Part shown: piece by piece, positions 50,335 through 58,992 of the stretch | Position numbering within the stretch: the stretch's first letter is position 1 | Layout of the letters: each line of letters opens with the position of its first letter | Assembly: GCF_015594925.2 (NCBI RefSeq) | Contig: NZ_CP087591.1 | Location: forward strand, 1,426,001-1,490,000 | Source of the DNA: Vibrio sp. VB16 | GTDB lineage: Bacteria > Pseudomonadota > Gammaproteobacteria > Enterobacterales > Vibrionaceae | Length of the DNA: 64,000 bases | Reading direction: 5' to 3' | Notes under the pieces: generated by a model | What the model was told of the DNA's origin: nothing | What the model saw: the letters and a program-made list of their open reading frames with translations, nothing else | The model's database searches: none | Program-made: the position numbers and the translations under genes

Positions 50335-51537
50335 TTAGGGTTTCAGCTGACATAGCGTGTCAAAATCGACGTTAGCTTGGTAATCAACGTTTGGTAAACT
50401 GAATCCATTTAGTTGCATAAAATCCGTTTTGTAACCTTTGTAGTCACCTACGGTAGTAAAATTGTCTGGTGTGATTTGTTCGATCAATTTATCGACTTGC
50501 TGTTGAATCCTATTATCAAGTTCCCAATCATCAATACGGATTAAACGCTGTTCATCGACAGGAATGGTCAGTGAGTGACCATAGACGCGTTGAGAGAAGA
50601 GCCTCTGCATTTGCTCAATGCAGCCTTCGTGCACGCCATTTTTTTTCATTACTTTATACAGGGCAAGTATGTAGGGAGAGAATGCGGGGATATAAACACT
50701 GGCTTTTGTGACCAATGCTTTACAAACAGAAACATGAGCTGATCCACCAATATCATCAAGACGACGGTTTATGTCATCCGCAGTTGCATGTAAATGCATC
50801 TTGGCTTTACCGAGCGTACCTTGGTGGTAAATTGGATAAGTACTTTTTGCGCCGATATAAGAATAAGCGAGCGTTTTACATCCGTCACCAAGAACGCAGG
50901 CATCAGAAAGGATAGATATCCAGCTTGCCCAGTCCTCTCCACCCATGACTTTTTCAGTGGCGAGAATTTCTTCTTCAGTTGCACTGCCGACCGTCATTTG
51001 CTCCATCGTATCGGTTTCAATATTGATTGTTGTTCCAGTAATAGGAACACCAATAGTCTTGATTGATGAGCGCCAAAGTTCACCCGTTTCAGGGTTCGGT
51101 CTTACACCTGTCGCTAGGCTGTAGACCACGAGATCAACCGAGCCACCAAATTCTGTTTTGATATAGTCAATAACCTGTTTACGAGTGGTATCTGAAAAAG
51201 CATCACCAACGAAATTCTTAGCTATTAATCCTTCTTTTTCAGCGGCTTCACGGAAGAAAATGTTGTTGTACCATCCTGCAGAACCAACGCCTTTTTTACT
51301 TGGTCCTCGTTCGAAAGATACGCCAATTGTGTCGGCCGCTGAACCACCAAAAGCAAGTGAGATACGAGAAGCCAAACCAAAACCCGAAGAAGCCCCAAGT
51401 ATGAGAACCTTTTTCGCACCGTTGATGATTGGCTTTTCGTTTTGGACGTATTCGATCTGATTTAAAATGGCTTGCTTACAACCCTCTGGGTGCGCATTAC
51501 GAGCGACGACCCCTTTAACTATTGGTTCAATAATCAT
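50335..51537 (-). CDS. fabV: NADH-dependent trans-2-enoyl-ACP/CoA reductase FabV
   Basis: This enzyme reduces trans-2-enoyl thioesters with NADH. FabV replaces FabI in vibrios, and its close relative Ter reduces crotonyl-CoA to butyryl-CoA. The 400-residue length is typical. The cofactor loop GASSGFGLASRI and the catalytic Tyr237-x8-Lys246 (YHQGTLGKAK) are intact. Instead of sitting alone or with fatty-acid genes, it lies 26 bp downstream of an (R)-enoyl-CoA hydratase gene and in a set with a CoA-transferase, thiolase and ketoacyl reductase. This suggests that here it works on crotonyl-CoA. It could be a second copy beside a housekeeping FabV elsewhere. Confidence 0.94.
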   Translation of the reverse strand: MIIEPIVKGVVARNAHPEGCKQAILNQIEYVQNEKPIINGAKKVLILGASSGFGLASRISLAFGGSAADTIGVSFERGPSKKGVGSAGWYNNIFFREAAEKEGLIAKNFVGDAFSDTTRKQVIDYIKTEFGGSVDLVVYSLATGVRPNPETGELWRSSIKTIGVPITGTTINIETDTMEQMTVGSATEEEILATEKVMGGEDWASWISILSDACVLGDGCKTLAYSYIGAKSTYPIYHQGTLGKAKMHLHATADDINRRLDDIGGSAHVSVCKALVTKASVYIPAFSPYILALYKVMKKNGVHEGCIEQMQRLFSQRVYGHSLTIPVDEQRLIRIDDWELDNRIQQQVDKLIEQITPDNFTTVGDYKGYKTDFMQLNGFSLPNVDYQANVDFDTLCQLKP

Positions 51538-51563
51538 TGCTTACTCCAAAAAATAGAACTGAA

Positions 51564-51983
51564 TTAATCTGCTTTAGGTGGCATGACGGTTGCGATGCCT
51601 TCGATCACGACTTTGTTGTGCTGGTTGATGCTGCGAGTTCTGAGTTTTACGATGTTTTTGTCCATTCGAATTTCAGCGACTTCAACTTCTGCGCGAATGG
51701 TGTCGCCAATATAAACGGGCGCGGTAAAGCGCATATCCTGTCCGAGATAGATCGTTCCTGGCCCAGGCAACTGCATACCTAACACAGCTGATGTGAGTCC
51801 AGACACTAAAATTCCGTGAGCAACTCGCTGGCCAAAAACGCTGCTCTGCCCAGCCAACTCGCTGACGTGTACAGGATTGATGTCTCCGCTAATACCACAA
51901 AATTGTAGGATGTCTGATTCACAAATCGTTTTTTCAAATGACGCGGTTTGACCAATAACTAGTTGGTGTATTGTATAACTCAT
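51564..51983 (-). CDS. phaJ: (R)-specific enoyl-CoA hydratase, MaoC/PhaJ family
   Basis: This is a 139-residue hot-dog-fold hydratase that interconverts crotonyl-CoA and (R)-3-hydroxybutyryl-CoA. The hydratase-2 motif is intact in FCGISGDINPVHV (catalytic Asp and His), followed by QRVAHGILVSGL. The length matches single-domain PhaJ enzymes. It is 26 bp upstream of fabV in the same direction. Its (R) stereochemistry fits the product of the PhaB-like reductase encoded at 55291. Confidence 0.9.
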   Translation of the reverse strand: MSYTIHQLVIGQTASFEKTICESDILQFCGISGDINPVHVSELAGQSSVFGQRVAHGILVSGLTSAVLGMQLPGPGTIYLGQDMRFTAPVYIGDTIRAEVEVAEIRMDKNIVKLRTRSINQHNKVVIEGIATVMPPKAD

Positions 51984-52131
51984 AGTACTTACTCATTAAA
52001 AATAAAATTATTTATATGCTGTTAAATCAAAAGGTAAGCACCTATTAAGTCATGGAACCCTACCACTAAGCTCAGGTCATGAACTGAGGAGGATAGGGTA
52101 TGAACCTCCGATAGGCGCTATCGATAGCTGA

Positions 52132-53700
52132 CTATTCAATGGGTTTCGAACTGAGGGTTAATCCCATCGGCTTATCGATGAATATACGTTCATCCATTAA
52201 CGTTAACTCTGGGCTAATGATGGGTATAAACTCCATCTGATCTAAGATGTCGCGTTGAAGTTCGATACCCGGCGCAATTTCAATCAACTCAAGCCCATCG
52301 GCAACTAAACGAAATACGGCTCGCTCCGTGATATACAACACCGGTTTGTGATTTTTTCTGGCGATAGTGGCCGAAAATGTGATTTGACCGACCTGTTTGA
52401 TGAGCTTTTTGATCTGTCCATCCTTGATAATGCGAAGTTCGCCATTTCCGGTTTCGACCTGTTGTTTTCCAGCGGTGAAGGTTCCGCAAAAAAAGACCTG
52501 TTTGGCATTTTGTGTGATATTGATAAAGCCCCCGCAGCCTGCGATTGTAGGGCCAAATTTAGACACATTTAGGTCGCCATTTTTGTCGCATTCAGCAAGG
52601 CCAAGAAATGCTTGATCAATGCCACCACCATCATAGAAGTCAAACATTTGATCTTGAGTAATGACAGCTTCTGGATAAGCCGAAGCTCCAAAGCTCAAGC
52701 CTCCCGCAGGCGTACCACCAATTGCACCGGGTTCAACTGTCGCGATCACTTGATCCGTGATGCCCTCTTCATCGGTGATACTCGCTATTACTTCAGGCGC
52801 TCCGATACCGTAGTTTAAAATCGCACCTCGTTTTAATTCCATTGCGGCGCGGCGAGCGATTATTTTTTTAGCATCTAATTGGCGTGGATCGGATTTAGCT
52901 ATCTGCCCATTTCCTGCAATGCAGTAGGCCGGGTTCATCTGTTCGGCAAATGTCTGCATGTGGTCTTCACCTTCAGCGATGACAACCGCGTTAACAAAAA
53001 TACCGGGAATACGAACACTTTGAGGTGCCAATTCACCTACTTTGACCACCTTTTTTACCTGTACAATCACCGTACCACCCATGTTAGTGACCAGTTGAGC
53101 AGCAGCTAAGTTTTCTAAGAACAAACACTCGTCTTCCATTGTTATATTGCCATTTTCATCCGCAGTAGTACCGCGTAAAAGGGCGACATTGGCGTCAATT
53201 CTTTTGTAGAAAAGATACTCGTCTTCATCAATGGTCATTACGGAGACACGTTCAGTTTTAGTGACTGAATTAATTTTTCCTCCACCTAGTCTAGGATCGA
53301 CAAACGTACCTAATCCGACATGGGAAATCGTGCCCGGTTTTCCTGCTGCAGAGTCGCGTAATAATTGGGCGATGACTCCCTGAGGAAAGTTGTAGCCCTG
53401 AATCTGTTCATCATTGGCTAATTTTTGCAGACGAGGGATTAATCCCCAATGACCACCCAGTGCCATACTTACCATTCCGGGATGGGAAAGGTGATTCGTT
53501 GCCTTAGTTTTGCCATCACCTTGACCGGCAGTGAAATACAGTTCCAAATTGTTGGGGTGACCCGAAGTTAAGAAACGTTCGCCAATAGCATGTTCAATGG
53601 CTTCAGGAACGACGGCCCCAATGAACCCTCCTAAAATGACTCTATCGTTATCTTTAACTAGAGTGGCTGCTTGAGTGGCGGTGAGTATGTCAACATTCAT
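52132..53700 (-). CDS. Acyl-CoA:acetate CoA-transferase, single-chain (YdiF/Pct type)
   Basis: This is a family I CoA-transferase with the alpha and beta halves joined, 522 residues. It moves CoA between short acids such as acetate, propionate, butyrate and acetoacetate. The N-terminal half has VILGGFIGAVVPEAI and GQGDGKTK, and the C-terminal half has GIGAPEVIASI and the catalytic-glutamate segment VEPGAIGG (near residue 335). It is the first gene of the minus-strand set and starts downstream of a 369-bp control region. In this context it could swap butyryl-CoA with acetate, releasing butyrate and recovering acetyl-CoA, or activate an imported acid. Confidence 0.9.
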   Translation of the reverse strand: MNVDILTATQAATLVKDNDRVILGGFIGAVVPEAIEHAIGERFLTSGHPNNLELYFTAGQGDGKTKATNHLSHPGMVSMALGGHWGLIPRLQKLANDEQIQGYNFPQGVIAQLLRDSAAGKPGTISHVGLGTFVDPRLGGGKINSVTKTERVSVMTIDEDEYLFYKRIDANVALLRGTTADENGNITMEDECLFLENLAAAQLVTNMGGTVIVQVKKVVKVGELAPQSVRIPGIFVNAVVIAEGEDHMQTFAEQMNPAYCIAGNGQIAKSDPRQLDAKKIIARRAAMELKRGAILNYGIGAPEVIASITDEEGITDQVIATVEPGAIGGTPAGGLSFGASAYPEAVITQDQMFDFYDGGGIDQAFLGLAECDKNGDLNVSKFGPTIAGCGGFINITQNAKQVFFCGTFTAGKQQVETGNGELRIIKDGQIKKLIKQVGQITFSATIARKNHKPVLYITERAVFRLVADGLELIEIAPGIELQRDILDQMEFIPIISPELTLMDERIFIDKPMGLTLSSKPIE

Positions 53701-54069
53701 AATATCGTCCTTCAGAACGGGTTACTTTGAAAAATAACCGCTCATCAGTAAAGTAAGTTCGAGGTAATAGGTGAAGTTTATAAGCTTGATATTGATGAGG
53801 AAATAGGTGTTTATCGGAAAGATAATTGCAACAATGGGATAATAAAAAAACCAATTATGGGGGGTATGATCAATAAGATTTTAGGATTAGTAAATCTTAA
53901 AAGACGATGTTTAATTGCGGAGCGCAGATCGCGGGGATTACGTTTTTGATTACGATAAAAATGAATGATTTGCTAGTGCAAATAGGTAATGATGAAAAGG
54001 AAAGAGTGCAAAATATATTGCCAATTAGACGGAAACGAAAATCGCAGGTTCTGAACCGTGTATTGGGGA
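53701..54069. other. Control region upstream of CoA-transferase gene
   Basis: 369 bp between the LysR gene and the CoA-transferase gene, both on the minus strand. No convincing gene is seen. It contains a perfect 7-bp-arm dyad, AAGATTT-N10-AAATCTT (53875-53898), and a GGGATAA half-site (53837-53843) related to the TTATCCC repeats on the other side of the LysR gene. Confidence 0.6.
53875..53898. promoter_or_regulatory. Dyad operator candidate before CoA-transferase
   Basis: AAGATTT and AAATCTT are perfect inverted arms separated by 10 bp, 24 bp in all. The size and spacing suit a LysR-type binding site, and a LysR gene is adjacent. Confidence 0.55.
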
Positions 54070-54981
54070 TTACACGGATTCTTCACTAATTTCTTTCACC
54101 CGTTTGAGCAAAAAATCTTTGAAATTGACGCACCTTGTTGGCATCTGTTTTCTTGGCCTGAAATAGAGGTTGAACTCAAACTGACTATTGCTATAGTCGT
54201 TAAGAATTGGAACAAGACTTCCATCTTCAAGCTCTTTTTTAATCAAATTGATTGGCAGATGCGCAATGCCTCCACCGGTCAAAGCCACCGTTTTTAAAAA
54301 CTCACTGTCTTCAACTTCAACTGTCTGAGCAATATCTACGGTAGTAAATTCACCGTCTCGTTCGAAAACCCACTTATTTCCACCAACGAGCGTTGAGGCA
54401 TATAAACAATTGTGCTTTTTAAGATCTTCAGGGGTTTCTGGGCGCGAGAAACGTTCAATATAAAGTGGAGAGCAACACGTCTTCAATGGATACTTTAGCA
54501 ATGAACGTTTGACTAATAGGCTGTCTTTCTCCAAATATCCTTGATACGTCGCGTTGGCTCTGATTGAGAAATCGACCTCATCAATATGGTCTACATCGTA
54601 AGCGGTTTCAAAGATACGAAAAGAGACATAAGGATATTCTCCTAAGTATTCGCCAATAATTTGGCTGAGGAAATTTTTAGCAAAAAGAGGTGTACTAGCA
54701 ATTCTAATTACACCACGGTCATCGTTACCTAGGTTTTGTATCTCCGTCAAAATGTCATCAATTTCAATATTCACATGACAAAAACGTTCAAATAGCCGTT
54801 CACCAACCTGTGTTGGTACCACTTTGCGAGTAGAACGCTTAAGTAAACTTACGCCCATATTCTCTTCTAATTCAATGATCCAACGACTACCTGCTGACGC
54901 TGAAATACCATATTGCTTCGCAGCTTCGCTAAATGAACCTGTGCGAACAACGTGTAAGAAATAGACAATTTTATCAAGCAT
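54070..54981 (-). CDS. LysR-family transcriptional regulator
   Basis: This is a 303-residue LysR regulator. The N-terminal helix-turn-helix (about 3-60) reads FLHVVRTGSFSEAAKQYGISASAGSRWIIELEENMG, followed by a linker helix and a periplasmic-binding-like effector domain (about 90-295). It is divergent from the phaB-atoB genes and upstream of the CoA-transferase set, so it probably controls both arms in response to a pathway intermediate. The effector is unknown. Confidence 0.92.
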   Translation of the reverse strand: MLDKIVYFLHVVRTGSFSEAAKQYGISASAGSRWIIELEENMGVSLLKRSTRKVVPTQVGERLFERFCHVNIEIDDILTEIQNLGNDDRGVIRIASTPLFAKNFLSQIIGEYLGEYPYVSFRIFETAYDVDHIDEVDFSIRANATYQGYLEKDSLLVKRSLLKYPLKTCCSPLYIERFSRPETPEDLKKHNCLYASTLVGGNKWVFERDGEFTTVDIAQTVEVEDSEFLKTVALTGGGIAHLPINLIKKELEDGSLVPILNDYSNSQFEFNLYFRPRKQMPTRCVNFKDFLLKRVKEISEESV

Positions 54982-55114
54982 AAGTGTTTCACTATGAGAA
55001 GAAAATTAGGTGTTACGATGCAACATCGCGGAATTTTTCAGCAGTCTATCCTTGATATTCTGACTTTTAAAGAATTTTAGTTGGAAAGGTGTCAATAGCG
55101 TATTGCTCGTCACA

Positions 55115-55156
55115 TTATCCCTTATAAGCATGGCCTATTCGTTATTTATCCCTTAT
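55115..55156. repeat. Direct repeats TTATCCCTTAT in divergent promoter region
   Basis: The 11-mer TTATCCCTTAT occurs at 55115-55125 and again at 55146-55156, 31 bp (three helical turns) apart, in the 309-bp region between lysR and phaB. Same-face spacing suggests cooperative binding of a regulator. Nothing else was recognised in this region. Confidence 0.6.
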
Positions 55157-55290
55157 TTGCAATAGTGTTTTGATTCTTTGAGGCTAATCATTGAGTAGAA
55201 CAACGCCTAATATAGAAAGACTTAGAGCCCATTTCACCATCAAACGTGGCGTGTCGTGCTTTTCAAAAAAACAAACAAAGGTGATGAAGT

Positions 55291-56025
55291 ATGTTGACGA
55301 ATAAAGTGTGTGTGGTGACGGGCGGGGCACAAGGTATTGGGCGTTGTATTGTTGAAACATTTGCGATGCAGGGAGCGTTAAAAGTGTACGCTTGCGATAT
55401 GAACCATGAAGTAATGGCAGAACTTGAAAGTGAGTATAGCAACGTTTGTGCTACTCAACTTAATGTGTGCGATCGCGATGCAATCATAACCTTTGTGGCT
55501 GAACTTAAAGAACGTCATGGGAATATTGATGTGTTGGTTAACAATGCAGGTATTACTCGCGACAACTTACTCAACAGAATGAGTGAAGATGACTGGGATA
55601 TGGTCGTGAATGTGAACCTTAAAGGCGTCTTCAACATGACCCAAGCGGTATCACCTATCATGATAGAATACGGTGTCGGGTCAATCATCACCATGTCCTC
55701 AGTGGTTGGTACAGACGGCAACGTTGGACAGAGTAACTACGCTGCCACTAAAGGTGGAGTGATTAGTATGACCAAAGGGTGGGCGAAAGAGTTCTCTCAT
55801 AAAGGCATTCAGGTACGTGCTAATTGTGTCGCTCCGGGGTTTGTTGAAACGCCAATGACGATAGATTTGCCTGAAAAAGTACTGGATTACATGAAAAAGA
55901 AAACACCGTTAGGACGTATGGGTAAGCCTCAAGATATTGCAAATGGAGTGTTGTTTTTAGCCAGTGATAATGCAGCATTCATTACGGGCCAAACGTTAAA
56001 AATAGACGGTGGCTTAGTCATTTAA
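55291..56025 (+). CDS. phaB: Acetoacetyl-CoA/3-ketoacyl reductase, PhaB/FabG-like SDR
   Basis: This is a 244-residue short-chain dehydrogenase. The cofactor motif is TGGAQGIG, and the catalytic Ser-Tyr-Lys set is in MSSVVGT and SNYAATK. NNAGITRDNLLNRM is shared by PhaB and FabG. At the end of the second strand it has Asp36 (YACDMN), which usually selects NADH over NADPH. Followed after 10 bp by a thiolase gene, it most likely reduces acetoacetyl-CoA to (R)-3-hydroxybutyryl-CoA. A general FabG role is possible but less likely here. AAGGTGATG-type sequence precedes the start. The symbol reflects context. Confidence 0.82.
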   Translation: MLTNKVCVVTGGAQGIGRCIVETFAMQGALKVYACDMNHEVMAELESEYSNVCATQLNVCDRDAIITFVAELKERHGNIDVLVNNAGITRDNLLNRMSEDDWDMVVNVNLKGVFNMTQAVSPIMIEYGVGSIITMSSVVGTDGNVGQSNYAATKGGVISMTKGWAKEFSHKGIQVRANCVAPGFVETPMTIDLPEKVLDYMKKKTPLGRMGKPQDIANGVLFLASDNAAFITGQTLKIDGGLVI

Positions 56026-56035
56026 GGGAGGCGGT

Positions 56036-57241
56036 ATGAATAAAGTATTTATTGTTGGTGCCAAGCGTACTGCATTAGGAAGTTTTGGTGGCACACTGAC
56101 GACAGTTCCGGCTTATCAGATTGGAGGACAGGCAATTAAAGCCGCCATTGAGCAAGCCAATATCTGTGTTGAAGATATTGATGAAGTTGTCGTCGGTAAC
56201 GTACTTAGTGCCGCTCAAGGTATGGGGCCGGGTCGCCAAGCGTCTCGCTTTGCTGGCGTGCCAGATGGTGTACCCGCTTACACGCTGAATATGATCTGTG
56301 GCAGTGGTATGAAAACGGTTATCGAGGCGGCGACCAAAATTAAAGCAGGTGAGGCGAATATTGTTGTCGCTGCAGGTATGGAAAACATGTCTGCAGCGCC
56401 CTATTTGATGAGTGCGAATAACCGTTTTGGTGCCAAAATGGGTGAACAAAAAATCCTCGATTCAATCATTCATGATGGGCTGACTGATGTATTCAATCAG
56501 TACCATATGGGGGTTACTGCTGAGAATATTGCGGACCAATACAATATTAGCCGTGAAGACCAGGATAAATTTGCTCTGCGTAGCCAACAACGAGCATGTA
56601 TTGCTGTTGAGACGGGACGATTTGATGATGAAATTACACCAATTGAGGTTAATATTCGCCGCAAGTCAGTGTCCTTTTCTCGTGATGAGTACCCACGTGC
56701 TGATGCCTCAATTGAGAGCTTAGCCAAATTACGTCCAGCCTTTGATCGCAACGGTTCTGTTACTGCAGGTAATGCTTCTGGAATTAATGATGGTGGAGTA
56801 GCATTTATTGTGGCCTCACAGCAAGCGGTTGATGAATATCAGTTACAACCACTGGTTGAGATTGTTAGTTGTGGTCAAGGCGGGCTCGATCCTGCTTTCA
56901 TGGGCTTAGGTCCAGTTTCTGCGATTAAACAAGCGCTGCAACGAGCTGATATGACGCTAGAACAGATGGATCTGCTTGAACTGAACGAGGCCTTTGCTGC
57001 ACAAGCGATTGGTGTCATGCATGGTTTGTCTGAGCAACATGGCGTTTCGCTTGATTGGTTTGATGATAGAACCAACTTAAACGGTGGTGCAATTGCCCTT
57101 GGTCATCCTCTAGGTGCATCAGGTGGCCGGATTCTTACGACCCTATTGTATGAGATGCAAAAGAAAGAGAGCGAATACGGATTAGCGTCATTATGTATTG
57201 GCGGAGGTATGGGAACCGCCGTAATCATTAAACGAGTATAA
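56036..57241 (+). CDS. atoB: Acetyl-CoA acetyltransferase (thiolase)
   Basis: This is a biosynthetic-type thiolase of 401 residues that condenses two acetyl-CoA or cleaves acetoacetyl-CoA. Its active-site residues are visible: nucleophilic Cys in NMICGSGMK, NEAFAAQ, His in GHPLGASG, and the second Cys in CIGGGMG. GGGAGG precedes the ATG, 10 bp after the reductase stop. With the reductase it forms the first two steps of a C4 pathway whose later enzymes lie on the opposite strand. A strong terminator follows. Confidence 0.94.
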   Translation: MNKVFIVGAKRTALGSFGGTLTTVPAYQIGGQAIKAAIEQANICVEDIDEVVVGNVLSAAQGMGPGRQASRFAGVPDGVPAYTLNMICGSGMKTVIEAATKIKAGEANIVVAAGMENMSAAPYLMSANNRFGAKMGEQKILDSIIHDGLTDVFNQYHMGVTAENIADQYNISREDQDKFALRSQQRACIAVETGRFDDEITPIEVNIRRKSVSFSRDEYPRADASIESLAKLRPAFDRNGSVTAGNASGINDGGVAFIVASQQAVDEYQLQPLVEIVSCGQGGLDPAFMGLGPVSAIKQALQRADMTLEQMDLLELNEAFAAQAIGVMHGLSEQHGVSLDWFDDRTNLNGGAIALGHPLGASGGRILTTLLYEMQKKESEYGLASLCIGGGMGTAVIIKRV

Positions 57242-57278
57242 TGAAATAAATCATTAGATTGTTCCAACATTTATTCGA

Positions 57279-57310
57279 AAGCGGTTCAAGTTGTTGAACC
57301 GCTTTTTTGC
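57279..57310 (+). terminator. Terminator after thiolase gene
   Basis: AAGCGGTTCAA and TTGAACCGCTT form an 11-bp perfect stem over GTTG, followed by TTTT. Confidence 0.92.
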
Positions 57311-57344
57311 ACATCAATTTATTCTTTAAACCTATTGTTGTTTC

Positions 57345-57384
57345 GTCAAAAAGGCTTGAGAGGAAAATAGGCTCTCAAGCCTTT
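57345..57384 (-). terminator. Terminator after porin gene
   Basis: AAAGGCTTGAGAG and CTCTCAAGCCTTT form a perfect 13-bp stem. On the minus strand it continues into TTTTTGAC. A further inverted repeat, CATAGGTTAA and TTAACCTATG, lies at 57402-57427 before the porin stop. Confidence 0.88.
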
Positions 57385-57439
57385 GAACAATGGTCTGCTT
57401 TCATAGGTTAATGTTGGTTAACCTATGGTTGGTTGACGC

Positions 57440-58771
57440 TTAGCCAAAGTCTGCTCGTAATGTTGTCATAACTGCGGTGTCCTCAATATCACCATCTGCG
57501 TGACCGGCGCGCAATTCAATGCTGCTGCTTGGGCCAAATTGGTAAAGCGCTTTCACATCAAAGAAAGTGCTGTAGGTGTTATCTCTAAACGAATCAGGCA
57601 TAGCCGTACTTAAGTTCGCATTGTATAGATCAAGTTCCATACGCCCTGCAGCGACGGTTACGGTTAAATCGTCAGATGCCTTCCAGTTGGCACGCATCCC
57701 CAAGATTGTCCCACTTTCACCTGCGTTGCCGTTAAAGTTACCAAAGCCACCAAAGAATTCTGTACGGGTTGGATTGATCTCATTGCGTGGAGAACTATTG
57801 ATTAGCATAGAGTAGCTATCCCAACCTCGGCCAACCTGTCCACCATCACCGATGCCTGCTAATTGAATCTGCAATTGGAATTCAGGGGTAAATTGGTAGC
57901 CAGTTTCAACAAACGCTGCCCAACTATTATTGCCCCAAAAGTAGATCTGTTCATCCTTGTTTGCATCCGAAAGGTTGATATTGGCAGCACCCTTTATAGA
58001 AAAATTACCAAAGGTTTTGCCAAGGTAAGGTGAGATATTATGGAAGTAGTCAATGAAGTAAGGGTTCGGTACTTCAGTCGGAAATTCGGAGACAGATTCA
58101 CCATCAAAGTAAGACCATACTAATCCCCAATCTAAGCCCGCTTGGTTGCCCATTGCACCTAAGGCATACATGTTCAAATTACTGGTAGAAGAAGAAGCCA
58201 ACCCGCTCTCTGAGTACTCTTCAGAAAACCTCAGATCGTATAATCCCAGTATTGCAGCGTAACCACCATCAGTCATGATGGTTTTCATTGCAAGAACACG
58301 ATCACGGCGATCGTCAGAAATATTAAACCCGTAGCCCCAGTTCGCTTCTTGACGACCAACGCGGAATAGCCATCCGTCAGGACGTTTATATTCTAAAAAA
58401 GCAAGATCAAGTGAGAATGAATCGACATTTTTATCGCTGGTGTAGCTGCTGCCAGAGGCGCCGCTATGCCGACGGTCGCCCGCCCAATCATAATACGCAA
58501 GCATGCGAGTTTTTAGTGCCCAACCATCTTGGTTAGTAATATTAAATTCGAGTCTAGCTTGGGTTAGGGCCCCTGTAAGATCGTCGCCTGTGTCAAAATT
58601 TCCGTCACCATTATTGATGCTATAGCCTTTTATGACAGCATCAGCTTTAAACTCTAACGCCCCGACATTTTCTATTTCCGTCGTGGTGGCAGAGGATGCC
58701 ATTGATATCAAACCTAATGTGCAAGCAAGGGATAATTTGGAAAGTTGGATTTTGGTATTTTTATTCATCAT
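57440..58771 (-). CDS. Outer-membrane porin-like beta-barrel protein
   Basis: A signal peptide (about 1-28, ending in MASSATTT) precedes a long beta-barrel sequence with alternating strands and Gly/Asn/Asp-rich turns, about 443 residues in all. The protein ends TTLRADFG rather than with a classical terminal aromatic. It resembles large substrate-specific porins (OprD-like or alginate/short-chain-acid type), but I cannot name a subfamily. Two adjacent ATGs (58771 and 58768) follow an AGAGAG ribosome site. Position next to the C4-acid genes and two hydrolases suggests it admits their substrate. Confidence 0.8.
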   Translation of the reverse strand: MMNKNTKIQLSKLSLACTLGLISMASSATTTEIENVGALEFKADAVIKGYSINNGDGNFDTGDDLTGALTQARLEFNITNQDGWALKTRMLAYYDWAGDRRHSGASGSSYTSDKNVDSFSLDLAFLEYKRPDGWLFRVGRQEANWGYGFNISDDRRDRVLAMKTIMTDGGYAAILGLYDLRFSEEYSESGLASSSTSNLNMYALGAMGNQAGLDWGLVWSYFDGESVSEFPTEVPNPYFIDYFHNISPYLGKTFGNFSIKGAANINLSDANKDEQIYFWGNNSWAAFVETGYQFTPEFQLQIQLAGIGDGGQVGRGWDSYSMLINSSPRNEINPTRTEFFGGFGNFNGNAGESGTILGMRANWKASDDLTVTVAAGRMELDLYNANLSTAMPDSFRDNTYSTFFDVKALYQFGPSSSIELRAGHADGDIEDTAVMTTLRADFG

Positions 58772-58992
58772 CAATCTCTCTTAAGTTACTTTATTTTTAG
58801 TGCTGCTAGTCAATACCGGAGATGTTCACTAACAATCAAGCTGTGAATATATTAACCATTTCTTATTGATTTCATGCGCAGTATCTTCGGGATTGTTATT
58901 TGCATTTACGGGATGCTTAACGGCTAACCAGATGAGGAAAATAGCGGTAGTATTGACTAAAGTTTCAGTTATTTACACTAGGGAGAGTCGTT

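Noticed and set aside
53907..54089. 60-codon frame upstream of the CoA-transferase gene
   Set aside because: It overlaps the end of the LysR gene on the other strand and the AT-rich control region; no start signal is present.
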